Shown in pieces: positions 1 to 5,630 of a stretch of DNA of 5,630 nucleotides (within the stretch, counting starts at the first letter, position 1; every line of letters begins with the position of its first letter). A program made the position numbers and the translations under genes. The notes below the pieces were generated by a model. It worked only from the letters and a program-made list of their open reading frames with translations. It did not search any database and was not told where the DNA came from. Origin of the DNA: Archangium sp. (lineage in GTDB: Bacteria > Myxococcota > Myxococcia > Myxococcales > Myxococcaceae). The stretch covers positions 1-5,630 of the forward strand of contig JAEUJR010000835.1 in NCBI GenBank assembly GCA_016793585.1. The letters are read 5' to 3'.

Positions 1-2026
1 GGCCCTGACAGACCCCGCTGATGCACCGCGTGCCGGGCTGACAGCTCGAGATGTTCGGCAAGAGGCAGCTGGCTCCGGGGCCCACGACCTGATCGGGGCA
101 CGCGCAGACGCCGGCCCCACTCCCCGCGGGAGGATCAGGCTCGACCTGCACGCAGGTGGCGCACTGGTTCGGCAGCGTCGTCGTGCACGGCGGGTAGCAC
201 CGGTTCGAGTAGCAGATGAGACCCGCTTCACACTGGCCGCCAACGCCGCACATCGCGCATCGCTGCCCTGCGTTGCCCGGAATGCAGACCTGCTCGAGGC
301 CGACCTGCTGGCAGGTCGCGTCGACGGGACACGAGCTGGGGTCGTTCATCGTGCAGCGCCGCCGGCAGAAGTTGCTGATGCACGAGAGCCCGTTGCGGCA
401 AATTGCGAGCATCGTGCCGGTGCCGCTGCACGGCTGGTTCGCGTCGCTGATCTCGGTCGGCGCGCAGGCGCAGATGCCGCCGTTGACCGTCGACAGACAG
501 GCCGCGCACGAGCCGGGGTTGGCCGGGTTGCAGGTCGCCCGGCAGAACCCACCGAGACACTGCGCTCCGCCCGCGCATGGCATCGCCGCGCTGCAGGCCT
601 GGCACGTCGCCGAGCCGCCGCTCGGGTAGCAGAGCTGCTCGGCGCGCCCGTTGATTGGCAGGCACTGTGTCATCGCTCCGCCGACGGGGCTGCAGGTGGT
701 GGTCGAGCAGCCCGTGCAGAGCGGCGCGCCGTTGTTGCAGCACGCGCGGCAGAAGGCGATCGAGGTGTTGACCTCGTCGGTCGCGCAGGCGTTGCACGAC
801 TTGCAGAAGTCCGAGACCTCGCACCGATCTCCGGTGTTGCCCGTGGGCGTGCAGGTGCCGCTCACGCACGAGTAGCCCGGAGCACAGTTCGTCGCGACGT
901 TCGCCGCCGTGCACTGGTTGGTGCACGCGCCGGTGGGGAAGCAGTAGCTGCCAGCCGCCGTCGTCGTGCACATGAAGCCGGTGCCGCACTGCCCGGCGAC
1001 GTTCGGGTTGCACGACATCGAGCACCAGTTCTTCCCCGTGCCGTCCGTGAGGCACTGGCCCGTCGAGCAGTCCTGCCCGGCCGTACAGAACTTGCACATG
1101 TCGGGCGCACCGATCTGCGGAAGGCACGCGTTCCCGTTCGTCGAGGGCTGGCAGGTGAACCCGGCAGGGCAGGGGTCGGTGAGGTTCGTGCAGTCGCGGG
1201 TGCAGATGCGCGTCGACGAGCCCGTCGGGCCTTCGCAGACGAGCGGGCTCGTGCAGCTCGGCCCCGTGCACACCGAACCCTGGCTGCCGGTCGTGCCGGG
1301 GTAGATCGAGCAGACGTCGGAGATGTCGGGGCCCTGCAGGTTGCGCTTGATCTCGCCAGTGCCGATGTTCGCGAACATCACCGCGACCGAGTTCGGCGTG
1401 TGCGCGATGCCAATGAAGTGGCCCGCCTCGTGGGTGACGACGCTCTCGTAGTCGTAGTCGCCCGACGAGATGGGGTTGCCCGCGCCCCATGTCACCGTCG
1501 ACGCGTTCATCTCCATGTCGGAGTCGCTCAGCTCGCCGTTCGGGTACCAGGTGTTGGTGGTGAGGCCGAGCGTCGCGTTCGAGTAGCGCCAGTTGTTGCC
1601 CGACAGCCAGATGACGTTGTTGTTGTCGTCGAGCGCGGCCACCGCGGCCGTCGCGACCGGGCTCGTGAAGTTCTGCGTCTCGAACGCGAACGCGATGGCG
1701 GGCGAGCAGGAGGTGTTCGACAGCGTCCACCGATCGAAGGCCACCCGCATCGTCGCGAGCACCGAGGCGTACGAGATCGCCTGCTGCCCTGGAATCGTGG
1801 TGCCTCCGGCGTTGTCGATCGACGCCGCGAACCGCACCTCGGGCAGACAGCGCAGCGGCGTGCTCGAGGGCGCTCCAGCGGGGCGGGCGCAGACGCGGTT
1901 TCCGTTCGCCTGGCCGCTCTGGAGCGTGCAGGTCGACGAGCAGTTGTCGAGGAACCAGCGATTGCCGCTGGGGGTGGCGAGGCTGGTGGCGGCGACGGTG
2001 CTGGCGATCAGCAGGAGCGCTCTCAT
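1..2026 (-). CDS. Secreted matrixin-like zinc metalloprotease with cysteine-rich tail (3' end beyond window)
   Basis: Predicted exported zinc endopeptidase of the metzincin/matrixin type; the substrate is unknown. The frame is open from the ATG at 2026 to the window edge, giving 675 residues and no stop, so the C-terminus is missing. Residues 1-17 form a signal peptide (MRALLLIAST start, cleavage likely after SLA). The catalytic domain spans about residues 55-245. The zinc site HEAGHFIGIAH lies at residues 199-209 (His199, His203, His209, catalytic Glu200), and a Met-turn candidate, VAVMFA, places Met217 just downstream. Residues 251-675 contain 66 cysteines in repeated modules, probably disulfide-bonded. 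There is no obvious prodomain or cysteine switch. The start overlaps the upstream gene's stop (ATGA), and AAGGG at 2036-2040 is a suitable ribosome-binding site. Many myxobacterial proteins of this kind end in a surface-sorting tail, but that part is outside the window. The family call is firm; the role is not known. Confidence 0.93.
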   Translation of the reverse strand, partial: MRALLLIASTVAATSLATPSGNRWFLDNCSSTCTLQSGQANGNRVCARPAGAPSSTPLRCLPEVRFAASIDNAGGTTIPGQQAISYASVLATMRVAFDRWTLSNTSCSPAIAFAFETQNFTSPVATAAVAALDDNNNVIWLSGNNWRYSNATLGLTTNTWYPNGELSDSDMEMNASTVTWGAGNPISSGDYDYESVVTHEAGHFIGIAHTPNSVAVMFANIGTGEIKRNLQGPDISDVCSIYPGTTGSQGSVCTGPSCTSPLVCEGPTGSSTRICTRDCTNLTDPCPAGFTCQPSTNGNACLPQIGAPDMCKFCTAGQDCSTGQCLTDGTGKNWCSMSCNPNVAGQCGTGFMCTTTAAGSYCFPTGACTNQCTAANVATNCAPGYSCVSGTCTPTGNTGDRCEVSDFCKSCNACATDEVNTSIAFCRACCNNGAPLCTGCSTTTCSPVGGAMTQCLPINGRAEQLCYPSGGSATCQACSAAMPCAGGAQCLGGFCRATCNPANPGSCAACLSTVNGGICACAPTEISDANQPCSGTGTMLAICRNGLSCISNFCRRRCTMNDPSSCPVDATCQQVGLEQVCIPGNAGQRCAMCGVGGQCEAGLICYSNRCYPPCTTTLPNQCATCVQVEPDPPAGSGAGVCACPDQVVGPGASCLLPNISSCQPGTRCISGVCQG
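98..1204 (-). repeat. Degenerate cysteine-module repeats within the metalloprotease tail
   Basis: Two related protein modules recur in the tail. Type A has the spacing C-x3-C-x6/7-C-x5-C-x8-C-[LFI]-P and occurs at residues 275-303 (bases 1118-1204), 335-364 (935-1024) and 554-583 (278-367). Type B begins with the same C-x3-C-x7-C but continues C-x2-C and ends in Cys-Ala-Cys; it occurs at residues 495-521 (464-544) and 610-643 (98-199). The stretches between carry looser cysteine clusters. The match is in cysteine spacing, not nucleotide identity, so these are old, diverged repeats. They resemble the short cysteine-rich repeats common in myxobacterial surface proteins. Confidence 0.7.
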
Positions 2027-2583
2027 CGCGCACCGCCCTTCACCGCAGCGCGAATGCGGGTGAGGAACGCCTCGGCGGTGCCGAGGTTCTCACGCTCGAG
2101 CATCGGGCCCTCGACGCCCCGTTTGCCGCTCGTGGCGAAGCTGAGCCCTGACAGGTTGCGCCGCGCCACCTTCGGGCCGACCCCGCCTTCGAGCTTCACC
2201 TTGCCGGCCGACATCGCCAACACCACGAAGGCGTTCTTCTCGTCGACCGCAGGCTCCAGGAAGAGCACCACCTCTTCGCCGCTCTCGAAGGTGGCCGCGC
2301 CCGACACGCTCTGGCCGATGCCTCCGACGACGCCACCGGGCTGCTTCACCAGCACCGTCCGCAGCGGAGCGCCCTTGAGCGTCTCGCGCACGTCGATCTC
2401 GGCCCACGTCCAGATCTTCCGCTTGCCGTCGTCCCAGTTCGTCTCGGTGCGCCGCACGGTTCCGTGCACGACGACGGGCGCCATGGCGGTCATCTCCTCC
2501 ATCGTGAGGGCCATGACGACGGTGGCGAGGGCAGGAGCCGCGATCAACACGGCGAGGGCGGCGACGGATCGGAGCGTGCGCAT
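2023..2583 (-). CDS. Exported protein of unknown function, translationally coupled to the metalloprotease
   Basis: A 186-residue protein with a signal peptide (MRTLRSVAALAVLIAAPALA, cleavage likely after residue 20). The mature part starts with TVVMALTMEEM and continues as an apparently beta-rich domain. It contains VVVHGTV near residue 40, a segment VKQPGGVVGGIGQSVSGA, and then FESGEEVVLFLEP. It has no cysteine, no recognisable catalytic motif and no second membrane segment. Similar small exported proteins with a PGG..GGIG segment followed by GEEVV.FL seem, from memory, to accompany matrixin-like proteases in myxobacteria; I cannot name the family. The ATG at 2583 is preferred over an upstream in-frame start at 2781, because the signal peptide begins there and the longer form would overlap the divergent gene at 2708. 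The Shine-Dalgarno sequence is weak. The stop at 2023-2025 overlaps the protease ATG. A protease partner, inhibitor or folding factor is plausible but unproven. Confidence 0.85.
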   Translation of the reverse strand: MRTLRSVAALAVLIAAPALATVVMALTMEEMTAMAPVVVHGTVRRTETNWDDGKRKIWTWAEIDVRETLKGAPLRTVLVKQPGGVVGGIGQSVSGAATFESGEEVVLFLEPAVDEKNAFVVLAMSAGKVKLEGGVGPKVARRNLSGLSFATSGKRGVEGPMLERENLGTAEAFLTRIRAAVKGGAR

Positions 2584-2601
2584 CGTGAGGAAGACCTTCG
2601 T

Positions 2602-2618
2602 GGCCCCCGGCCGGGGCC
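2602..2618 (-). other. GC-rich inverted repeat in the leader of the protease operon
   Basis: GGCCCC at 2602-2607 and GGGGCC at 2613-2618 are perfect inverted arms around a five-base centre (CGGCC). If transcription starts near 2631, this falls in the 5' untranslated leader, about 18 bases upstream of the ATG at 2583, where a hairpin could limit translation. Such palindromes also arise by chance in GC-rich DNA. Confidence 0.3.
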
Positions 2619-2637
2619 TGATGACGAGTCGAACCCG

Positions 2638-2668
2638 AGTGTAGCGGCTTGGCGGCCCCGTGTGTCTC
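2638..2668 (-). promoter_or_regulatory. Candidate sigma-70-type promoter for the exported protein/protease pair
   Basis: Read on the minus strand, TACACT (2638-2643) fits the -10 pattern TAnAnT. A weak -35-like GAGACA lies at 2663-2668 with a long 19-base spacer. Initiation near 2631 would give a leader of about 48 bases before the ATG at 2583. The -10 match is reasonable and the -35 match is poor; this is a prediction from sequence only. Confidence 0.33.
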
Positions 2669-2671
2669 GCC

Positions 2672-2700
2672 GTGACGCAGCGGGGCGGCGTCGGTAGATT
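2672..2700 (+). promoter_or_regulatory. Candidate promoter placing the start site at the DsrE-like gene's ATG
   Basis: GTGACG at 2672-2677 (4 of 6 matches to TTGACA) and TAGATT at 2695-2700 (4 of 6 matches to TATAAT) are separated by exactly 17 bases. The expected start site, about 7 bases past the -10 box, is at or next to the A of the ATG at 2708. This would give a leaderless mRNA, which agrees with the lack of a Shine-Dalgarno sequence before that ATG. Confidence 0.4.
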
Positions 2701-2707
2701 GCCGAGC

Positions 2708-3103
2708 ATGTCCCGGCTCGTGATCTTCGTCGCCAACGGTGGGTACGAAGCGGCGTGGCAGTCGACGTCGTTGGGGCTCACGGCCGCCGCGATGGGTGAC
2801 GAGGTGATCTACGTCTTCGCCTTCGACGCCTTGCGGGCGTTGTCGCGCGGCACCTTCGGGAAGCCGCTCACCGAGCGCGAGTCGGCCGAGGCCACGCGAG
2901 GGCAGGGGCTGGGGGCTCCGCTGCCGGCGAACATGCTGGCCGATGCACGGCAGCTCGGCGCACGCGCGATCGCCTGCGACACCACCGTGAAGCTCTGCGG
3001 TCTCGATGCGGTCGATCTGCTGCACGCGCGGCAGCTCGACGAGGTGACGGGGCTCCCAGACATCTGGAAGCTCACCCAGAGCGCGCGGCTGCTGTCGTTC
3101 TGA
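2708..3103 (+). CDS. DsrE/DsrF-like family protein
   Basis: A 131-residue protein without signal peptide or membrane segment, so cytoplasmic. It begins with a hydrophobic strand and a Gly-rich turn (MSRLVIFVANGGYEAAWQ), then a helix and a second strand (DEVIYVFAF), as in the DsrE/DsrF fold. A mobile middle region with GLGAPLP leads into an ARAIACDTTVKLCGLD segment with Cys90 and Cys97; Cys90 sits where several relatives carry a sulfur-accepting cysteine. Some family members relay persulfide sulfur (TusBCD, DsrEFH), while many small stand-alone members have no known role. No other sulfur-relay gene is in the window, so a sulfurtransferase role is only possible. The ATG at 2708 is preferred over an in-frame one at 2660 because the fold begins there. 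The gene is divergent from the gene starting at 2583 and converges on the vWA gene with a gap of six bases. Confidence 0.82.
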   Translation: MSRLVIFVANGGYEAAWQSTSLGLTAAAMGDEVIYVFAFDALRALSRGTFGKPLTERESAEATRGQGLGAPLPANMLADARQLGARAIACDTTVKLCGLDAVDLLHARQLDEVTGLPDIWKLTQSARLLSF

Positions 3104-3117
3104 GGTCGCTCAGAGCG
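3096..3117. terminator. Hairpin spanning both stop codons of convergent genes; candidate bidirectional terminator
   Basis: CGTTCTGAG (3096-3104) pairs with CTCAGAGCG (3109-3117) across the four-base loop GTCG, giving a nine-pair stem with one T-G wobble in the plus-strand RNA. It contains the stop codon of the plus-strand gene (3101-3103) and that of the minus-strand gene (3110-3112). No T-tract follows on either side, so it is not a textbook intrinsic terminator, but it is the only structure available in this six-base junction. Confidence 0.45.
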
Positions 3118-4327
3118 TGCTGACGATGCGGAACTCGACCTTGAGCGGCTCGGCGGTCGTCGAGGTCTTCACGCGATCGCACAGCTGCCCCGCGAACTGA
3201 ACCGCGCCCGTGGGGAGCAGCGACCAGGTGTTCGGGCCCTTGGTCGTCGTTTGCCCGTTGATGATCACGGCGAGGAAACGATCGTCGGTGGGCTTGTCCG
3301 AGAGGCTGAAGAGGCAGGGGTCTCCGTTGCCGATCAGGTTCTGAATGTCGGCGAGCGCCTGCGCGAGCTCGGTCGCGTTGGCCGCTGCGTAGAACTGCTT
3401 CTGACAGTACTTCGAAGGCAGGCAGGTGTTGTTGCTGCCGCACTCCTGGTTGGTGCCGTTCGGGCACTTGCGGCCGAAGCCACCTTCAGCCGCCATCGAG
3501 TTCAGCACGTCGAGCGCCTCGGGGCTGGCGAAGTCGGCGCCGAAGCCGACGACGATGGTGCTGACGTTGCGCGAGCGCAGCTGCTGCACCGCCGTCACCA
3601 CGCCGTCCTTGTCGAGGTAGCCCGCGCGGCAATAGGGGCCGACACAGTTCGCCCCGAGCGTGCAGAGGTTCGCAGGCGGCGGTGGAGCCGAGTTGCAGGC
3701 GAGCGGATTGGCCGGGTTGCAGTTCGGCAGACCGTCGGTGAGCAGCAGCACGAAGTCCTGGCGGTTGTCTTTGTCGTCGAGCAGGCCCGCGTACGAGCCG
3801 AGGAACGACAGCGACGGCGCGGTGGGCGTACCGCCCGTCACCGGAATCGTCGACCCGAGCGACTGAATGCGCATGTTCACCTGCGTCGCGTTCATGGTGA
3901 GGGGCGTGGTGTCGGTGTCGTTCTGCGAACCGGTGGGCAGCTGCACCGCGATGTCACGGGTGGGCGCGCACCCCGAAGGCTGGAACGCGGCGTCTTCGTT
4001 CGGGAAGAACGCGAGGCCCATGCGCGCCACCGTCGACGACGTGGTGAGGAACTGGCCCATGGCCGTGCGCAGCTCGCTGATGCGGGTCGGGCACGTCGCG
4101 GGGCACGAGCTGCCCGAGCACCCGCCGCACGAAGGGGAAGACGGGTTGAGGGGCGAGTTCATCGAGCCCGACTTGTCGACGAGGATCATCAGGTTCGGCT
4201 TCAGGTTCCTCGCGACGACGTTCTTGGTCTGCGTCGTCTGCGTGATCGCGATCGGCGTCACCGGCTCGAAGTCGTAGACCTGACAGGCGGTCGCGAAGAG
4301 CAGGGCGGGGAAGATGAATCGAGTCAT
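3110..4327 (-). CDS. vWA-domain lipoprotein, downstream tandem copy
   Basis: A 405-residue predicted lipoprotein. The N-terminus MTRFIFPALLFATAC ends in a loose lipobox (Ala at -3) with Cys15 as the likely lipidated residue; Gln at +2 argues against inner-membrane retention by an Asp signal. After a short tether comes a vWA domain (about residues 44-335) with a complete metal site: DKSGS (Asp51, Ser53, Ser55), Thr167 in GGTPT, and Asp198 in LLLTDG. A cysteine-rich loop (Cys67, 70, 75, 79) directly follows the DxSxS motif. More cysteines lie after TDG and at residues 288-308. The C-terminal piece (338-405) has Cys338 and Cys383 and a KGPNTWSL motif shared with its neighbour. vWA domains usually bind protein ligands through the metal site; the ligand here is unknown. 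GAGG at 4337-4340 is its ribosome-binding site. It lies 66 bases downstream of its paralogue. Confidence 0.92.
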   Translation of the reverse strand: MTRFIFPALLFATACQVYDFEPVTPIAITQTTQTKNVVARNLKPNLMILVDKSGSMNSPLNPSSPSCGGCSGSSCPATCPTRISELRTAMGQFLTTSSTVARMGLAFFPNEDAAFQPSGCAPTRDIAVQLPTGSQNDTDTTPLTMNATQVNMRIQSLGSTIPVTGGTPTAPSLSFLGSYAGLLDDKDNRQDFVLLLTDGLPNCNPANPLACNSAPPPPANLCTLGANCVGPYCRAGYLDKDGVVTAVQQLRSRNVSTIVVGFGADFASPEALDVLNSMAAEGGFGRKCPNGTNQECGSNNTCLPSKYCQKQFYAAANATELAQALADIQNLIGNGDPCLFSLSDKPTDDRFLAVIINGQTTTKGPNTWSLLPTGAVQFAGQLCDRVKTSTTAEPLKVEFRIVSTL

Positions 4328-4336
4328 CGAAGAGTG

Positions 4337-4340
4337 CCTC
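4337..4340 (-). promoter_or_regulatory. Ribosome-binding site of the downstream vWA lipoprotein
   Basis: GAGG on the minus strand, nine bases before the ATG at 4327. It supports that start and shows this gene has its own initiation site within the presumed two-gene operon. Confidence 0.55.
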
Positions 4341-4393
4341 GGGAAAGACGTTGCTGCGAAGGACGGCGAGAGTCGCTCAGCTTGCCACAGCGC

Positions 4394-5545
4394 TCAAGGA
4401 GAACCGGCGACGCGCAGCTGGAGCGTCGCTCCATGGTTCGCCTCGCAGAACCCCGGCGCGAGCTGAACCTGGCGATCGTTCGAGACCAGCTCCCACGTCG
4501 TGGGGCCCCGGGCGACGACACGGCCATCGACGAGCAGCGAGACGGCGCCTGGAACGACGGGCTTCTGGGGCAGGTCACGAAGGCACGTCACCGGCTTGAT
4601 GCCTTCGAGCACCGTCGCGAGGACCTGCTCGAGCTCGGCGCGGTTGCCGGCCTGGAACGACCACCGGCCGCACTCCCGATTCACGCAGCTGTCGCCCGCC
4701 CCGCACTGGGCGTCAGAGGTGCAGGTACGCGCGACGCCGCCCGCCTTCGCGAGGCGTTCGAGCACCTCCCTCGCGTCGGCCTGATGGGTGTCGGCGCCGA
4801 AGCCCACGACGATCGTGCGAATGCCCCTGGCCCTGAGCAGCTCCACCTGCTGCACGGTCGCGTCGGCGTCGAGGCAGCCTCGGCGGCGCACGTCGAGGCC
4901 GCTGCAGTCACCTCCGCCCGTCTGGCAGCGGCACACCGCCGCGTTCTGCACGAAGTCGTTCGGGTTCTCGGCGTTGCAGTTCGGCAGGCCGTCGGTCAAC
5001 AGCAGCACGAAGTCGTTGCGGAAGTCGTTTGCGGTGAGGCCGGGCTGTGCGCCGAGGAACGCGAGCGTCGCCCCCGTCGGCGTTCCGCCAGCGGGGTTGA
5101 GCGCCTGCACTGCGGCGTTCACCTGCATCGCCGTCGTTCGGTTGGCCTGATCGGCCTGCAGGTCGTCGGTGCGAGCCGGCGGCGGCAATGAGACAGCGAC
5201 GGTGTTCGCCGCCAGACACGAGGCCTCTGCTCCCGTCTGCGTCGTCGGATCGCGCGGGAATGACGTGAGCCCCAGCCGCACGCGCGCGTCGGCGAGCGCG
5301 GTGAATGTCGCGACCGCCTGTTTGAGATCGCCCATTCGCGTCGCGCACGCCGCGCCCTGACAGGCGGCGTCGAGCTTTGCCCCCATCGAGCCCGAACGAT
5401 CCACCGTCAGCATCACGTTGGGCTTGAGCCCCGGCGTGAGATCGAACACCTCCTCCGAGACCACCAGCGTCACCGGCACGACCGGCTCGAACTGGTACGA
5501 CTGACAGCCCATCGCGACGATCAGCAGCGGCAGCAGACGCTTCAT
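4394..5545 (-). CDS. vWA-domain lipoprotein, upstream tandem copy
   Basis: A 383-residue predicted lipoprotein, paralogous to the next gene. The N-terminus MKRLLPLLIVAMGC gives a signal peptide with Cys14 as the likely lipidated residue. The following QSYQFEPVVPV closely matches QVYDFEPVTPI in the neighbour. The vWA domain (about residues 42-318) keeps the full metal site: DRSGS (Asp49, Ser51, Ser53), Thr155 in GGTPT, and Asp185 in LLLTDG. A cysteine motif at residues 275-292 (CTSDAQCGAGDSCVNREC) resembles myxobacterial cysteine-rich repeats. The C-terminal piece has Cys321, Cys367 and a RGPTTWEL motif. The ATG at 5545 is chosen over an in-frame non-ATG start at 5599 because it has a signal peptide directly after it and AGGGAG six bases upstream. 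It is the first gene of the presumed pair. Surface ligand binding or adhesion is inferred from the domain only. Confidence 0.92.
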   Translation of the reverse strand: MKRLLPLLIVAMGCQSYQFEPVVPVTLVVSEEVFDLTPGLKPNVMLTVDRSGSMGAKLDAACQGAACATRMGDLKQAVATFTALADARVRLGLTSFPRDPTTQTGAEASCLAANTVAVSLPPPARTDDLQADQANRTTAMQVNAAVQALNPAGGTPTGATLAFLGAQPGLTANDFRNDFVLLLTDGLPNCNAENPNDFVQNAAVCRCQTGGGDCSGLDVRRRGCLDADATVQQVELLRARGIRTIVVGFGADTHQADAREVLERLAKAGGVARTCTSDAQCGAGDSCVNRECGRWSFQAGNRAELEQVLATVLEGIKPVTCLRDLPQKPVVPGAVSLLVDGRVVARGPTTWELVSNDRQVQLAPGFCEANHGATLQLRVAGSP

Positions 5546-5551
5546 GGCGAG

Positions 5552-5557
5552 CTCCCT
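5552..5557 (-). promoter_or_regulatory. Strong Shine-Dalgarno sequence fixing the upstream vWA lipoprotein start
   Basis: AGGGAG on the minus strand, six bases before the ATG at 5545. It is the best ribosome-binding site in the window and decides between this ATG and the longer open frame. In the remaining upstream sequence (5558-5630) I see no convincing promoter. Confidence 0.7.
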
Positions 5558-5630
5558 GAGAGTGCGCGGAGTGTCTGTGAGCCGCCGCTCGCGCCGCAAG
5601 GCCTACATGCGTCCGAAGTTCAGTGAATCC

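Noticed and set aside
1..2026. The cysteine-rich tail as an EGF or other named animal-type domain
   Set aside because: The spacing does not match the EGF six-cysteine pattern consistently, so only a generic cysteine-rich repeat is claimed.
228..2033. A 601-codon open frame on the minus strand, shifted relative to the metalloprotease
   Set aside because: Its translation is Arg/His/Gln-rich low-complexity sequence without domains. The overlapping frame from 2026 has a signal peptide, a zinc motif and ordered cysteines. It is open only because of GC bias.
1400..2644. A 414-codon plus-strand open frame antisense to the protease and its partner
   Set aside because: It has no recognisable domain and lies opposite two genes with clear signal peptides and a catalytic motif, so it is best explained by codon bias.
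2584..2781. An N-terminal extension of the exported protein from an ATG at 2781
   Set aside because: It would put 66 non-hydrophobic residues before a clear signal peptide, overlap the start of the divergent gene, and include the intergenic region.
3251..5191. A 646-codon open frame on the plus strand across both vWA genes
   Set aside because: Its product is Arg/Val/Glu-rich antisense sequence without motifs. It spans the gap between two well-supported minus-strand genes, as expected of a high-GC shadow frame.
5603..5629. Possible last codons of an upstream minus-strand gene (DSLNFGRM then TAG)
   Set aside because: Eight residues are too few to judge; any frame entering the window could end this way. 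More sequence to the right would settle it.

Overview
The window looks like chromosomal DNA from a myxobacterium (Myxococcota). This rests on three things: high GC content with strong third-position GC bias, which leaves long spurious open frames; a matrixin-type metalloprotease with a very cysteine-rich tail; and two von Willebrand A lipoproteins of the style common in that phylum. No species or locus can be named. There are no RNA genes, insertion sequences, CRISPR arrays or gaps over 300 bases; it is almost entirely coding.

Layout from left to right. (1) Bases 1-2026, minus strand: a secreted zinc metalloprotease cut by the left edge, with 675 residues visible. (2) Bases 2023-2583, minus strand: a 186-residue exported protein whose stop codon overlaps the protease start by four bases (ATGA), so the two are probably translationally coupled. 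(3) Bases 2584-2707: a short divergent intergenic region with a candidate promoter in each direction. (4) Bases 2708-3103, plus strand: a 131-residue DsrE-like protein, possibly made from a leaderless mRNA. (5) Bases 3104-3109: a six-base convergent junction inside a hairpin that covers both stop codons. (6) Bases 3110-4327 and 4394-5545, minus strand: two tandem paralogous lipoproteins with intact metal-binding vWA domains, likely one operon transcribed from the right. The last 85 bases are upstream sequence of that operon with no convincing promoter.

Four of the five genes encode exported or surface proteins rich in cysteine, so the region is mainly an extracytoplasmic protein locus: a protease with a coupled partner, and a pair of adhesion or ligand-binding lipoproteins. 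The protease pair and the vWA pair are separate transcription units, with the cytoplasmic DsrE-like gene between them on the other strand. Joint function is therefore only an inference from proximity. The most interesting points are the protease/partner coupling, the repeated cysteine modules in the protease tail, and a similar cysteine motif inside the vWA proteins.
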